Source of the DNA: Arthrobacter sp. Y-9 | GTDB lineage: Bacteria > Actinomycetota > Actinomycetes > Actinomycetales > Micrococcaceae | Assembly: GCF_029690065.1 (NCBI RefSeq) | Contig: NZ_CP121463.1 | Coordinates: 2,666,001-2,730,000, forward strand | Direction of reading: 5' to 3' | DNA: 64,000 nucleotides | In this document: positions 1-9,725 of the stretch, piece by piece | Numbering within the stretch: the stretch's first letter is position 1 | Layout of the letters: each line of letters opens with the position of its first letter | Made by a program: the position numbers and the translations under genes | Notes under the pieces: model-generated | The model's input: the letters and a program-made list of their open reading frames with translations, nothing else | Told to the model about the DNA's origin: nothing | Database searches by the model: none

Positions 1-2590
1 CCACCTGGGTGCCTCGGGCCACGGCGGGCAGAGCGCTGCGCAGCGAGGTGGATTCGGCGTCGATGACCACGACTGCGTCGAAGTGGACCCCGGCCGGCAG
101 CGCGCGGGACAGCGAATGCGGGCTGACCGTCCAGATCGGGACGAGGCTGGACAGCAGCTGGGGAGCCTGTGCCCAGAGGGCTGCCATGCTGACCCGGCCG
201 TCCTTGAGCAGACTCCGCAGCAGCTCGGCCTGGCGGGTCTCCCGCTGCACGAGGTCCCGCCAGCGCTCCGCCAGAGACCACCGGAGGCGTCCGGCGCCAC
301 TCGCGATGTGCGCGCTGTCGGCGAGGCGGAACTCCCCTTCGATGGTGCGGAGGCTGTCGCCGTCGGACATCGCGAGATAGTCGTCGCCACTGATCATCGC
401 TTCGAGCACGGACTGCCACCACGCGAGGTCCAGTTCGGCGCTGACCGCCTCGGCCGGGACTTCGCGGGCCGCCAGGTCATCCAGCAGCTCGTCCAGTCCC
501 TGGCCCCGCAGGCTGTCCAGGATGAGAGTGCGCTCGGGAAGGGTTTCCAGCGCTTCGGTGTCACCGCTCAACGAGGCCAGGCGGGTCTCCAGAGCCGCCA
601 GCGGCATCTCCTGAAGATCGGTCCCGCCACGGGTTCCCTTGAGCGCCTGGCTCAGGGTCAGCAGGTCCTTCTTGACCTCCGTGTAGCGGGTGTCAAGATC
701 GGCGAGGCCGGACGGCACCACGGGGTGCCGCTGGGACGCCGCGTACTTGGACCACTGCTCGCGCTGCACCTGCACCTCTTTGAGGCTTTCGTGCAGGTCC
801 AGGATGTGCACGCCCGGGCGGACGAACTCCTTGGCGTACTTGCGCAGCTTGGCGCGGCCCAGGCTCGTCATCTCGATGCCCCGCTCGCGGCGCCAGGCGC
901 TGGGGGCCGTGGCCGCGATGAAGTCATGGACGTCGCGGTCGAAGATCTCCACGGAGAAGCGGCTGAGGCTGTCACGCATGCCGAGGAACAGCCCGAGCTG
1001 CTCGCCCCACTCGTGGAAGTTCGCGCCGAGGTGGAGCTGCGCCTGCTCGGCGAACTCCTCCATGCGGCGGCGCAGCTCCGGCACCGAGGTGCTCAGGCGG
1101 GCCGCCGTCTCGTGGGCCTCCTGGGCTTCTTTGCGGGTCAGGAGGCGTGCGCCATGCCATTCACTCGTCACGGTGGAACGGGTGAAACTGCCCAGCTCGG
1201 CAGCACGGATCAGCTGCGTCGCGGTGACTTCACGGTCCTTGATGCTGTCCAGGACGCTGCGCTTAAGGCGCACGGTCGTGCCCGGCGTCGTGTCGGTGGC
1301 CACGGCGCGAGCCAGCGCCTGCATCGCCTGATAGGGCGAGCAGCCCCACCTGGACCGCACGTTGTGCAGCGAGGCGACGTGCTCGGCCAAGGAGTGCCGG
1401 CGGCTCCGCAGGGTGTTGTGCAGCTGATCGAGCTGCGGTTCCTCGGCCTTCTCATTGCGCACGATCGCCTGGATCAGCTGTGCCTTGAGCTGCGCCGGAT
1501 TGGCGCTCGTGCTCAGCGGCAGCACCAGGCTTTCCAGACCGAGGGCTGCAAGGCGCTGATTGAGCTCGGCCAGCGAGGTGCGGCGTTCGCCCACCACCAG
1601 GACGGACTTGCCGGCCATCACGAGCTCACCGAGGGCGTTCACCACCGTCTGCGTCTGACCGGTGCCGGGAGGCGCGGAGATCACCACGGAGTCGCCGGCG
1701 CGGACGACGTCGAGAGCGAGCTGCTGGGACGCGTCGGCGTCGAGCAGCAGGAATTCGTCCGCGGGATCTCGCTCATCCAGCGGCACGAACTCGTCGGCCG
1801 TGATCGGCACCCGCGGTTCCACCGTGCTCGGGTCCGCCAGCGCGCTGATCAGCTCATGACGGTCGCTGATCCACGGATCGTCCAGATCCTGCGGGAGGTC
1901 CGCGAACGTGGAGACCAGCAGTTCAGGCAGGATCTCGGCTCCATGGATCGGCGCGATGACCGTCTCCATCCGCTCCAGCACGGGCTGCGGATCGAAGCGG
2001 GCGGTGCTGTAGGCGAGACGCGCCAGAGCGTTGACGTCGAAGATGATGCCGTGCACCGTCTTCAGGTGCCGGACCAGGGCCGGATTGATCCGCGCCTGCT
2101 CCAGGACCTGAAGTTCGTAGTCGTCGCCGCTGGGACGCAGGCTCAGGCTGATGGCGGCCAGCAGGACCGGCGCCGTGACGCGCTGCGGCTTGCCGCCGAC
2201 GGCCGACGTCCACACGGCCGTTCCGGCCGAGAGGTAGCCGACGTCGATGCCCCGCTCATTGCCCATCTCATAGACCTTGGCGCGGATGCTCCGGGCGGCC
2301 CTGGCCGCGCGGGTGTACTCCTGCGGCTCGCGGATCAGCGTGGACAGGCGGGTCTTACGGCCCGCCATCAGCTGGGCGAGGCCGGACGGGTGGGCGTGCG
2401 CCAGGTCGATGGTGCCGTCCGCCGTGCGTGAGAAGCGCAGCAGGGTGTCCGGGCCTGACACCGGCGCGAACGCGGCGAGCCAGCGGCTCAGCTCCTCGGA
2501 GCGTTCGTCGTGTTGTGGGTTCTCCGGCACGGGTTCCTTCTTCTCTGCACTGGCTGCACTGGCGCGTGAGGCTTTAGACCAGATAGGCAT
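1..2590 (-). CDS. Large SF1-type helicase/AAA-domain protein, 5' part (C-terminus beyond window)
   Basis: The frame is open from an ATG at 2590 through to the left edge, giving 863 residues without a stop, so the C-terminal part is missing. A nucleotide-binding loop reads SAPPGTGQTQTVVN, with Gln312 where the Walker A lysine is expected. A motif-II-like segment reads VVVIDAES at about residues 840-847. The roughly 530 residues between the two motifs, partly predicted helical, resemble the large insertions of DUF4011-like and other big SF1 helicases. The role is probably DNA or RNA remodelling in the cytoplasm, but the substrate is unknown. A possible -10 (TACCCT) lies 7 nt before the ATG, so it may be leaderless. 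It follows guaA on the same strand but is separated from it by a terminator. The fold assignment is an inference from motifs; the K-to-Q change is seen directly. Confidence 0.6.
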   Translation of the reverse strand, partial: MPIWSKASRASAASAEKKEPVPENPQHDERSEELSRWLAAFAPVSGPDTLLRFSRTADGTIDLAHAHPSGLAQLMAGRKTRLSTLIREPQEYTRAARAARSIRAKVYEMGNERGIDVGYLSAGTAVWTSAVGGKPQRVTAPVLLAAISLSLRPSGDDYELQVLEQARINPALVRHLKTVHGIIFDVNALARLAYSTARFDPQPVLERMETVIAPIHGAEILPELLVSTFADLPQDLDDPWISDRHELISALADPSTVEPRVPITADEFVPLDERDPADEFLLLDADASQQLALDVVRAGDSVVISAPPGTGQTQTVVNALGELVMAGKSVLVVGERRTSLAELNQRLAALGLESLVLPLSTSANPAQLKAQLIQAIVRNEKAEEPQLDQLHNTLRSRRHSLAEHVASLHNVRSRWGCSPYQAMQALARAVATDTTPGTTVRLKRSVLDSIKDREVTATQLIRAAELGSFTRSTVTSEWHGARLLTRKEAQEAHETAARLSTSVPELRRRMEEFAEQAQLHLGANFHEWGEQLGLFLGMRDSLSRFSVEIFDRDVHDFIAATAPSAWRRERGIEMTSLGRAKLRKYAKEFVRPGVHILDLHESLKEVQVQREQWSKYAASQRHPVVPSGLADLDTRYTEVKKDLLTLSQALKGTRGGTDLQEMPLAALETRLASLSGDTEALETLPERTLILDSLRGQGLDELLDDLAAREVPAEAVSAELDLAWWQSVLEAMISGDDYLAMSDGDSLRTIEGEFRLADSAHIASGAGRLRWSLAERWRDLVQRETRQAELLRSLLKDGRVSMAALWAQAPQLLSSLVPIWTVSPHSLSRALPAGVHFDAVVVIDAESTSLRSALPAVARGTQV

Positions 2591-2670
2591 ACCTTCGAGG
2601 GTATCCGCCTCGGAGCGCCACCGGGGCTTGCAACGCCCACGACTTGCCAAAGTCCAGCGGAATTCCGGGG

Positions 2671-2710
2671 AAAAAGCCGTGACCGGCCCGCAGAAGCGGA
2701 CCGGTCACGG
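2671..2710 (-). terminator. Rho-independent terminator after guaA
   Basis: A near-perfect 13-bp stem (2679-2691 with 2696-2708, loop AGAA) is followed on the minus strand by a run of five T. It sits 18 nt past the guaA stop and before the helicase start, so it should separate the two genes. Confidence 0.85.
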
Positions 2711-2728
2711 ATCAACTGCCGGGTGGGA

Positions 2729-4315
2729 TCACTCCCACTCGATGGTTCCCGGCGGCTTGCTGGTCACGTCCAGCACCACGCGGTTCACGCCATCCACCTC
2801 GTTGGTGATGCGGTTGGAGATGCGGGCGAGCAGGTCGTACGGCAGGCGCGACCAGTCGGCCGTCATGGCGTCCTCGCTGGACACGGGACGCAGGACGATC
2901 GGGTGACCGTAGCTGCGGCCGTCGCCCTGAACACCCACGCTGCGCACATCGGCGAGCAGCACGACGGGCATCTGCCACACTTCATTGTCCAGGCCGGCGG
3001 CGGTCAGCTCGGCGCGGGCGATCGCGTCGGCCTTGCGCAGCAGATCCAGGCGCTCAGCGGTGATCTCACCGACGATGCGGATGCCCAGACCCGGGCCCGG
3101 GAACGGCTGTCGTCCCACGATCTCGGCCGGAAGACCCAGCTGGGCGCCGACGGCGCGGACCTCGTCCTTGAACAGCGTGCGCAGGGGCTCCACCAGTTCG
3201 AACTGGAGATCCTCCGGCAGGCCGCCCACGTTGTGGTGGCTCTTGATGTTGGCCGTGCCCTCGCCGCCGCCGGACTCGACGACGTCCGGGTACAGGGTGC
3301 CCTGGACCAGGAACTTGATGCTCTCGCCATCGGCAGCCGCCTCGGCGATGATCGCCCGCTCGGCCTCTTCGAACGCGCGGATGAACTCGCGGCCGATGAT
3401 CTTGCGCTTGGTCTCGGGATCGCTGACCCCGGCCAGGGCGTTCAGGAAGCGCTCCTGCTCATTGGCGACATAGAGGTTCGCCCCGGTGGCGGCGACGAAG
3501 TCGCGCTCCACCTGCTCGGCCTCGCCTTCACGCAGCAGGCCGTGATTCACGAACACACAGGTCAGCTGGTCGCCCACGGCGCGCTGCACCAGGGCCGCAG
3601 CCACGGCGGAATCCACACCGCCGGACAGACCGCAGATCACGCGGGCGTCGCCCACCTGCTCGCGGATGCGCTCCACCTGGTCCTCGACGATATTGCCGGT
3701 GGTCCAGTTGGCGTCCAGGCCTGCGCCCTTGTAGAGGAAGTTCTCCAGGATCTTCTGGCCGCTCTCGGAGTGCTTGACCTCGGGGTGCCACTGCACGCCG
3801 TACAGGCACTTCTCCTCGTTGGCGAAAGCCGCCACCGGAGCGCCCGCCGTGGTGGCGAGGACCTCGAAGCCTTCGGGAGCGCGGTGCACCGAGTCGCCGT
3901 GACTCATCCACGAACGGTGGTCGGTCACGCCTTCCAGCAGCGAGTGGGGCTCACCGACGAGGGTGGTCTCCGTGGAGCCGTACTCGCGGAGGCCGGTCTG
4001 AGCGACCTCTCCGCCGAGGGCGCGGGCCATGGCCTGAAAGCCGTAGCAGATGCCGAGGACGGGGACGCCGGCCTCGAAAAGGTCCGCGCCGACGTTCGGG
4101 GCACCTTCGGCGTAAACGCTGGAGGGACCACCGGAAAGAATGATGGCGGCGGGGTTCTTGGCCAGAAGTTGTTCGGTGCTGAGCGTGTGCGGAACGATCT
4201 CCGAATACACGTTCGCCTCACGCACGCGGCGGGCGATCAGCTGCGCGTACTGTGCACCGTAGTCAACCACCAGCACGGGGCGCTGAGAAGTCTGAGCTGC
4301 GGGGGAATTGGTCAC
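2729..4315 (-). CDS. guaA: GMP synthase (glutamine-hydrolysing)
   Basis: Converts XMP, ATP and glutamine to GMP in the last step of guanine nucleotide synthesis. The 528 residues match the family length. The N-terminal class I amidotransferase domain has the nucleophile Cys90 in GICYG and the His177/Glu179 pair in QWHPE. The ATP-pyrophosphatase domain has the P-loop SGGVDS at 231-236, followed by the GMP synthase dimerisation domain ending in the usual TIEWE. The start is GTG at 4315: a -10 box TATCCT ends exactly 6 nt upstream and no Shine-Dalgarno fits, so the mRNA is probably leaderless. Two related genes, guaB3 and guaB, lie 11 and 18 kb away. Identification is secure. Confidence 0.98.
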   Translation of the reverse strand: MTNSPAAQTSQRPVLVVDYGAQYAQLIARRVREANVYSEIVPHTLSTEQLLAKNPAAIILSGGPSSVYAEGAPNVGADLFEAGVPVLGICYGFQAMARALGGEVAQTGLREYGSTETTLVGEPHSLLEGVTDHRSWMSHGDSVHRAPEGFEVLATTAGAPVAAFANEEKCLYGVQWHPEVKHSESGQKILENFLYKGAGLDANWTTGNIVEDQVERIREQVGDARVICGLSGGVDSAVAAALVQRAVGDQLTCVFVNHGLLREGEAEQVERDFVAATGANLYVANEQERFLNALAGVSDPETKRKIIGREFIRAFEEAERAIIAEAAADGESIKFLVQGTLYPDVVESGGGEGTANIKSHHNVGGLPEDLQFELVEPLRTLFKDEVRAVGAQLGLPAEIVGRQPFPGPGLGIRIVGEITAERLDLLRKADAIARAELTAAGLDNEVWQMPVVLLADVRSVGVQGDGRSYGHPIVLRPVSSEDAMTADWSRLPYDLLARISNRITNEVDGVNRVVLDVTSKPPGTIEWE

Positions 4316-4321
4316 CCCTCA

Positions 4322-4327
4322 AGGATA
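4322..4327 (-). promoter_or_regulatory. -10 box of a leaderless guaA promoter
   Basis: TATCCT on the minus strand, then six bases, then the GTG start of guaA. The geometry equals that of several other genes in this window. Confidence 0.55.
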
Positions 4328-4441
4328 CGGTCCCGCGGCCCTCCCCCGCACACCGGACCGGCCCCGAGTAGTGCGGCTCACAACCGCGGCCGTCACAGCC
4401 GTGGCGCGCGGCCGCTGTCGCGCGCGGAGTCCAGACACACG

Positions 4442-4482
4442 ACGACGCCGGGCGGCCGCTCAGCGCGACCGCCCGGCGTCGT
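4442..4482 (-). terminator. Hairpin after the SURF1-DUF3817 pair
   Basis: A perfect 14-bp GC-rich stem (4442-4455 with 4469-4482) lies just past the DUF3817 stop. It has no T-tract. Its ACGACG..CGTCGT arm resembles other terminators here. Confidence 0.6.
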
Positions 4483-4505
4483 GGTGACCTGGTGAAACGG
4501 ACCGC

Positions 4506-4991
4506 TCAGTAGCGGCTGGCGCCCTGGGGGTTCGCCGCGAGTTCGGACTCCACCTCAGCGTGGGTCTTCTTCTCGACGATGAAGGAGAGGAACGGCACCA
4601 CGCCGCCGAGGGCCAGGACCACGAGCTTGCCGAACGGCCAGCGCATCAGGCTCCAGAGACGGAAGTTGGAGATCAGGTACAGCACGTACATCCAGCCGTG
4701 CACGATCAGCACGATGATGGAGAGGTTTGCGCCGCCCACCACACCGGCCGGGTCGGCGCTGGCCAGACCGAAGACGTGCGGCTGCCCGGTCACGGCGTTC
4801 GTGCCGCCCACGAAGAGGAACTGGCCGAAGCCGTACCGCAGGATGAGCTCGACGCAGAGCAGCAGCAGGAAGGAGCCCGTGGCGTAGGCCAGGACCTTGT
4901 AGAACTTGAGCGCGGAACGGATCTGCTGCTCCGTCCCTCCGAAACGCCGCGGACGGGGCGCGGGGGTGCCTGCGGGCTTGGGGTCGATCAT
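4506..4991 (-). CDS. DUF3817 family integral membrane protein
   Basis: 161 residues with three hydrophobic segments (about 34-55, 80-104 and 121-139). The pattern around HGWMYVLYLISNFRLW and a charged C-terminus after FIVEKK are typical of DUF3817. The N-terminus is cytosolic-looking and proline-rich. The start codon overlaps the stop of the SURF1 gene (ATGA at 4988-4991), so the two are translationally coupled. The partnership suggests a membrane function near cytochrome oxidase assembly, but no biochemical role is known for the family. Family call from pattern recognition; function not assigned. Confidence 0.8.
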   Translation of the reverse strand: MIDPKPAGTPAPRPRRFGGTEQQIRSALKFYKVLAYATGSFLLLLCVELILRYGFGQFLFVGGTNAVTGQPHVFGLASADPAGVVGGANLSIIVLIVHGWMYVLYLISNFRLWSLMRWPFGKLVVLALGGVVPFLSFIVEKKTHAEVESELAANPQGASRY

Positions 4992-5836
4992 TCGCTGCTC
5001 CTGTGGTCATCGGGGGTGTTCTGCGAAGCGGACTGATGGCGGGCGAACAGCGCCGCGTCCTCTTCGGCTTCGAGCTGCCGCTGGTAGTCGTCCTTCACCA
5101 GGCGCCACCAGATGAAGAGGGCGAATCCTGCGAAGACCACCCACTCCACGGCGTAGAAGATGTTGAGCCAGTTCACGCCCTGCTCGGGGGGCGCCGCCTT
5201 CAGCCGCAGCGGCTTGAGGTCCGTATCGTCACGGGCGCCGACATCCTGGCCCGCGCTCTTCTCCTGACTGGCGCCGACGAAGCCCTGATAGCTCGACACG
5301 TCCCAGACGTTGATGAGTTCCGCCACGGACAGATTGGAATAGCTGCTCTGCGGGAGATCCTGAGTGACCGTGGGGGCTTCGGAAGGAACCAGCCGGCCGG
5401 TGAGAGCGATCTGACCCTGAGGCGCCCGGGGCGCCTGATCCTCGGACGCGATCCATCCGCGGGCCACAGGGATCCACGTGGCAGGGGTGGCTTTCGCCCC
5501 GGCGAGACGCGGGGCGCCGTCGACGGCGAAGGCGGTGACCACCCAGAACCCGCTCCGGCCATCCAGCAGACGGTCCTTGACCAGCACCTGGCGTGAGGGG
5601 TCATAGTGCCCGGTCAGCGTGACCATCTGATCCGCCACGGACGAGGGGAAGAACGTGCCCGGCTTGAGCACCTCGCTGAGGGGCCGCGGGGACTCCAGAG
5701 CGCTGTCCGGGGTCTTCTCCTGCTCGGTGGAACGCCCGAACTGCCATTGACTGAGGAGCACGAAAACCGTGGACACCAGCAGCGCGAAGAGCAATCCGGC
5801 GATCCAACGCGGCTTGAGGGCAGTTTTCAGCACCAT
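4988..5836 (-). CDS. SURF1 family cytochrome c oxidase assembly protein
   Basis: 282 residues from ATG 5836. An N-terminal membrane segment (about 9-29, GLLFALLVSTVFVLL) and a C-terminal one (FYAVEWVVFAGFALFIWW) flank an extracytoplasmic domain with the SURF1-like patterns WQFGR and WIPVARGW. SURF1 proteins help insert haem into the oxidase. The frame extends upstream to 5962, but that extension lacks a membrane start and the hydrophobic segment begins directly after the chosen Met, so the shorter form is preferred. The start is not supported by a strong ribosome binding site. First gene of a two-gene unit with the DUF3817 protein. Confidence 0.88.
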   Translation of the reverse strand: MVLKTALKPRWIAGLLFALLVSTVFVLLSQWQFGRSTEQEKTPDSALESPRPLSEVLKPGTFFPSSVADQMVTLTGHYDPSRQVLVKDRLLDGRSGFWVVTAFAVDGAPRLAGAKATPATWIPVARGWIASEDQAPRAPQGQIALTGRLVPSEAPTVTQDLPQSSYSNLSVAELINVWDVSSYQGFVGASQEKSAGQDVGARDDTDLKPLRLKAAPPEQGVNWLNIFYAVEWVVFAGFALFIWWRLVKDDYQRQLEAEEDAALFARHQSASQNTPDDHRSSE

Positions 5837-6031
5837 TCCACCGTACTGTCTGAACCTCGGAATTCCCCAAAAGCCTCCCCTCGCGCACGTGACCCCCACG
5901 GCCCCCGCACACACCCTCGCGACCGGTCCGGCACCCGTAACAGAATGGCCCTCCACCAGCAAGAACGCTTTATTCCAGAATTTCCCGAAAGAAATCTTTC
6001 ACATGAACTTCCCTGTGACTCAGGCCTCATT

Positions 6032-6037
6032 TAGGCT
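6032..6037 (+). promoter_or_regulatory. -10 box of a leaderless ABC exporter promoter
   Basis: TAGGCT, then six bases, then the GTG start at 6044. The upstream stretch (about 5940-6030) is clearly more AT-rich than its surroundings. Confidence 0.5.
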
Positions 6038-6043
6038 GGCGCT

Positions 6044-7765
6044 GTGCGAGAGTACCCTTATCCCCGTCCTGACGAGCCTTTCGGTCTCTCCCCCAGTCGA
6101 TTCCTGCTCTGGCTGGGTCGCCTTCAGCTGCCCACCCTCATCGGCGGGTTCTTCTTCGGCATCATCTGGATGCTGTCACAGGCCTTCGCCCCGTTCGTGA
6201 TCGGCAAGGCCCTGGATCTCGGCGTGGTCGCTCAGGACTTCAGCGCCCTGCTGTTCTGGACGGCCATCTTCCTGTGCCTCGCGGCGATCCAGGCGGCCAC
6301 CACGACCATCCGGCACCGCCTCGCGGTGAGCAACTGGCTGCAGGCCGCTCTGACCACCAAGGAGCTCATCGGAGTGAAGGTCTCTCGCGGCGGCGAATCC
6401 GTGGGACGGGCCGTGCCGACAGGCGAGATCGTGACGGTCGCGTCCAATGACGCCCCGCGCATCGGACAGCTCTTCGACGTGACGGCCCGGCTCTCCGGCT
6501 CGATCGTCTCCTACCTCGTCGTTTCCGCGCTCGTGGCGGGCATCCACCTGCCGCTCGGCATCGCCGTCCTCATCGGCGTGCCCGCACTCGGCGCGCTCCT
6601 GGTCTTCGTGGTCAAGCCGTTCCAGAAGCGCCAGCAGGCCCAGCGCGAGGCGACCGGCAAGATGACCTCCGTGGGCGCGGACACGGTCGCGGGCCTCCGG
6701 GTGCTGCGCGGCATCGGCGGCGAGCGCATCTTCGTCAACCGGTACCGCGAGCGCTCCCAGCACGCGCGTCAACAGGGCATCGAGGTCGCCAAGTCGGTCG
6801 CGACCCTGGAAGCCTCGCAGCTTCTCATCGGCGGCGCGTTCAGTGTGTTCTTCACCTTCACGGGCGCGGCACTCGCCCTGGACGGCACGATCACCCCGGG
6901 ACAGCTCATGTCCCTGTACGGCTTCTCGGTGTTCCTCGTCGCTCCGATCAGGACGGGGTCCGAGGCCCTCAACGTCGGCATCCGCGGCGTGGTGGGATCG
7001 CGCAAGGTCAGCAAGCTCCTGGGAGCGCCGCCTCTCGTGAGCGACGACGGCACCTCGGCGCCGCCGTCGTCCTCCCCACTGGAGGACGGCGAGAGCGGCG
7101 TGACGGTCCCGCCGCAGGGTCTCACCGCGCTGGTCTGCTCGGATCCCGGCCGCTCGGCCGCGGTGGCGAAGCGTCTGGGCCGCTTCGAGGACGCCGCCTC
7201 CCGCAACGTCCTCTGGGGCGACCTGCCCCTCGAGGCCTACCCGCTCGCGGACATCCGCCGGCGGATCGTGTTCAGCCAGGCGGAAGCTCAGCTGTTCACA
7301 GGTAGCCTCCGGAGCACGCTGGACCCGCAGGGGCGCCACAGCGACCAGCGCATCCTGCAGGCGCTGGAAGCCGCCGCGGGCCTGGACATCCTGGACGCTC
7401 TCGAGGAGGGGCTGGACCATGAGGTCGACGAGAAGGGCCGCAGCTTCTCCGGCGGGCAGCGTCAGCGGCTCTCGCTCGCCCGGGCACTGCTGAGCGAGCC
7501 CGAGTTCCTATTGCTCGTGGAGCCCACGAGCGCGGTGGACGCCCACACCGAAGCGCGGATCGCCGAGGGGCTCTCCCAGTCCCGCGGTTCGCTGAACGGT
7601 CACGGCGGCTCCGCGACGCTGGTGACCACCGCGAGTCCCTTGCTGCTGCATGCGATGGACCGCGTCATCTTCCTTCCCGAAACCGGCGAACCGCTCACCG
7701 GCACCCATGCCGAATTGCTGGAGCGCTGTCCCGAGTACCGAATGGTCGTGATTCGCAGTGAGTAA
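6044..7765 (+). CDS. ABC exporter half-transporter, degenerate-NBD subunit
   Basis: 573 residues: an N-terminal exporter membrane domain with about six helices, then a nucleotide-binding domain. This domain keeps the signature FSGGQRQRLSLARAL (about 466-480). It has lost the Walker A loop (CSDPGRSAAVAKRL near 362, no GxGKS), carries LLLVEPTSAVD in Walker B (the Asp before Glu is Val) and has no switch His (TTASPLLL). It can therefore supply only the signature half of one ATP site. GTG start with a leaderless -10. The 3' end overlaps the partner gene by 8 nt (7758-7765). Together they form a heterodimeric multidrug- or lipid-type exporter; the substrate is unknown. Confidence 0.9.
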   Translation: MREYPYPRPDEPFGLSPSRFLLWLGRLQLPTLIGGFFFGIIWMLSQAFAPFVIGKALDLGVVAQDFSALLFWTAIFLCLAAIQAATTTIRHRLAVSNWLQAALTTKELIGVKVSRGGESVGRAVPTGEIVTVASNDAPRIGQLFDVTARLSGSIVSYLVVSALVAGIHLPLGIAVLIGVPALGALLVFVVKPFQKRQQAQREATGKMTSVGADTVAGLRVLRGIGGERIFVNRYRERSQHARQQGIEVAKSVATLEASQLLIGGAFSVFFTFTGAALALDGTITPGQLMSLYGFSVFLVAPIRTGSEALNVGIRGVVGSRKVSKLLGAPPLVSDDGTSAPPSSSPLEDGESGVTVPPQGLTALVCSDPGRSAAVAKRLGRFEDAASRNVLWGDLPLEAYPLADIRRRIVFSQAEAQLFTGSLRSTLDPQGRHSDQRILQALEAAAGLDILDALEEGLDHEVDEKGRSFSGGQRQRLSLARALLSEPEFLLLVEPTSAVDAHTEARIAEGLSQSRGSLNGHGGSATLVTTASPLLLHAMDRVIFLPETGEPLTGTHAELLERCPEYRMVVIRSE

Positions 7766-9590
7766 CACGGTGGAGTCCTTCGAGGAACCTCTGCTGGAGG
7801 AGAACGAGGCGCGCCAGAGCCTGCCCGAGGCAGCAGCGGCCCTCCCCCATCCCGGCAACCGTCTGCCCATCGCCGCGTCCGCCGAGGTGCGGGCGGAGGC
7901 GTGGCGGCTGCTCCGGCGCAACCGGCGCGGCCTGGTCGGCGTCATGGTGTTCTACGCGGCCGCCGCGATCATGGGCCTCGTGGGGCCGTTCATCATCGGG
8001 CGGCTGGTGGACACCGTGACGTCGGGAACCACCATGTCAACCGTGACCGCTCTGAGCGTGGCCCTCCTCGGATCGGTGGTGGCGCAGGCACTGCTGCAGC
8101 GGCTCGCCTCCTACCGGTCCATGGTCCTCGGCGAGAAGGTGTTCGCGGACCTCCGCGAGGAGTTCATGGGCGACGTCACCTCGCTGCCCCTTTCCACCGT
8201 GGAACGCGCCGGCACGGGCGATCTGCTCTCCCGCACGACCAACGACGTCGAAGCGCTCTCCCATGCGGTGCGTTTCGGGGTGCCCCGGCTCCTGGTCGCC
8301 GTCGTCACCGTGACGCTGACGCTGGCCGCGGCATTCGTGGTGTCCCCACTGCTCGGCCTCGGGCTGCTGGTCAGCGCGCCGTTCATCATCCCGGTCACCC
8401 GCTGGTACCTCAAGCGCTCGGGCCCGGGCTACCAGCGGGAGCACGCGGCGTACGGCACCATCGACGGGACCATCTCCGAAGCGGCGGACGGCGCCCTCAC
8501 GGTGGACGCCCTCAGCCTCGGACCTCAGCGGATCCACCGCACGCGGGCCGCGATCCGTGAGGCCTTCGAGGCCGAGAAGTACACGCTGTGGCTCCGCTCG
8601 ACGCTGTTCCCCGTGACCGAGCTGGCGCTGTGGCTGCCGGCGGTGCTCGTGGTCCTCTGGGGCGGCTGGCTGGTCTCCGTCGGCGCCGTGTCCGCGGGGT
8701 CCGTGGCCGCCGTCGCGCTGTATGCCGTGGCCCTCGTGGAGCCGGTGAACACCCTCATCATGTGGCTCGATGAACTGCAGTTCGGCGCCGCCTCGCTCGC
8801 GAGGATCGTGGGCGTCAAGGAGGTTCCCGCGGACCGTGTGGTGAGCGGCGAGACTCCCGACGGCAGCCGGATCTCGGTCCGCGGTGCGACCTTCGCCTAC
8901 CGGGCGGGGCGGAACGTCCTGCACGGGGTGGACCTGGAACTGGTGCCCGGCGAGCGGCTCGCCATGGTGGGCCCGTCGGGCGCCGGCAAATCGACGCTCG
9001 GCCGCCTGATCGCCGGCATCAACCCGCCGACGTCCGGAGCCGTCACGGTCGGCGGGGTGCCACTCGTGGACCTGCCGGTGGAGGAGCTCCGCCGCGAGGT
9101 GGCCCTCGTGACGCAGGAACACCACGTGTTCGTGGGGACCCTGGCGGACAATCTGCGCCTCGGCAAGGAGGAGGCGAGCGACGCCGAGCTGCTCGCCGCC
9201 CTGGACGATGTGGGAGCCGCGCCGTGGTTCTCCGCGCTCAAGGACGGCCTGGAGACGGAGCTGGGCTCGGGAGGTCACGCGCTGACCCCGTCGCAGGCGC
9301 AGGAGCTCGCCCTGGCCCGTCTGGTGCTGGCCGATCCTCACACCCTGGTGCTCGACGAGGCGACCAGCCTCATCGATCCGCAGGCGGCCCGCAGCGTGGA
9401 ACGCTCCCTCGGTGCCGTGCTGAGCGGCCGCACCGTGGTGGCGATCGCGCACCGCCTGCACACCGCCCACGACGCCGACCGGGTCGCCGTCGTGGAGGAC
9501 GGCCGGATCACCGAGCTCGGCAGTCACGACGAGCTGCTGGCGCTCGACGGTTCCTACGCCGCCCTGTGGCGGTCGTGGCGCAGCGAGTGA
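7758..9590 (+). CDS. ABC exporter half-transporter, catalytic-NBD subunit
   Basis: 610 residues with a six-helix membrane domain (about 45-330) and a nucleotide-binding domain. Walker A GPSGAGKST (about 404), Walker B TLVLDEATS (about 529) with the catalytic Glu, and switch His in AIAHRLH (about 563) are all canonical. The signature reads LTPSQAQELALARL, not LSGGQ. This is the exact complement of the partner's defects, leaving one competent composite ATP site. GTG start within the end of the upstream gene. Exporter call is firm; cargo cannot be read from the sequence. Confidence 0.92.
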   Translation: MSNTVESFEEPLLEENEARQSLPEAAAALPHPGNRLPIAASAEVRAEAWRLLRRNRRGLVGVMVFYAAAAIMGLVGPFIIGRLVDTVTSGTTMSTVTALSVALLGSVVAQALLQRLASYRSMVLGEKVFADLREEFMGDVTSLPLSTVERAGTGDLLSRTTNDVEALSHAVRFGVPRLLVAVVTVTLTLAAAFVVSPLLGLGLLVSAPFIIPVTRWYLKRSGPGYQREHAAYGTIDGTISEAADGALTVDALSLGPQRIHRTRAAIREAFEAEKYTLWLRSTLFPVTELALWLPAVLVVLWGGWLVSVGAVSAGSVAAVALYAVALVEPVNTLIMWLDELQFGAASLARIVGVKEVPADRVVSGETPDGSRISVRGATFAYRAGRNVLHGVDLELVPGERLAMVGPSGAGKSTLGRLIAGINPPTSGAVTVGGVPLVDLPVEELRREVALVTQEHHVFVGTLADNLRLGKEEASDAELLAALDDVGAAPWFSALKDGLETELGSGGHALTPSQAQELALARLVLADPHTLVLDEATSLIDPQAARSVERSLGAVLSGRTVVAIAHRLHTAHDADRVAVVEDGRITELGSHDELLALDGSYAALWRSWRSE

Positions 9591-9600
9591 CGCATCCCTG

Positions 9601-9650
9601 CTGAAACAGACATTCCCCGGCGCTGTGGCGCCGGGGAATGTCTGTTTCAG
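9601..9650. terminator. Bidirectional terminator with a 23-bp perfect stem
   Basis: Left arm 9601-9623 and right arm 9628-9650 are exact complements around TGTG. It lies between the convergent ABC exporter and PTS EIIA genes. Confidence 0.8.
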
Positions 9651-9725
9651 GGGTGGTTTCGACCGAGGCGTGCCAGTAGCCGGGCCAGTGGCCGGCTCAG
9701 TAGCCGGGCGAGTGGCCGGGGAACC

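Noticed and set aside
83-2431. Long open frame antisense to the helicase gene (782 residues)
   Set aside because: Low-complexity, Arg/His/Leu-rich product with no domain; the opposite frame has helicase motifs. A high-GC artefact.
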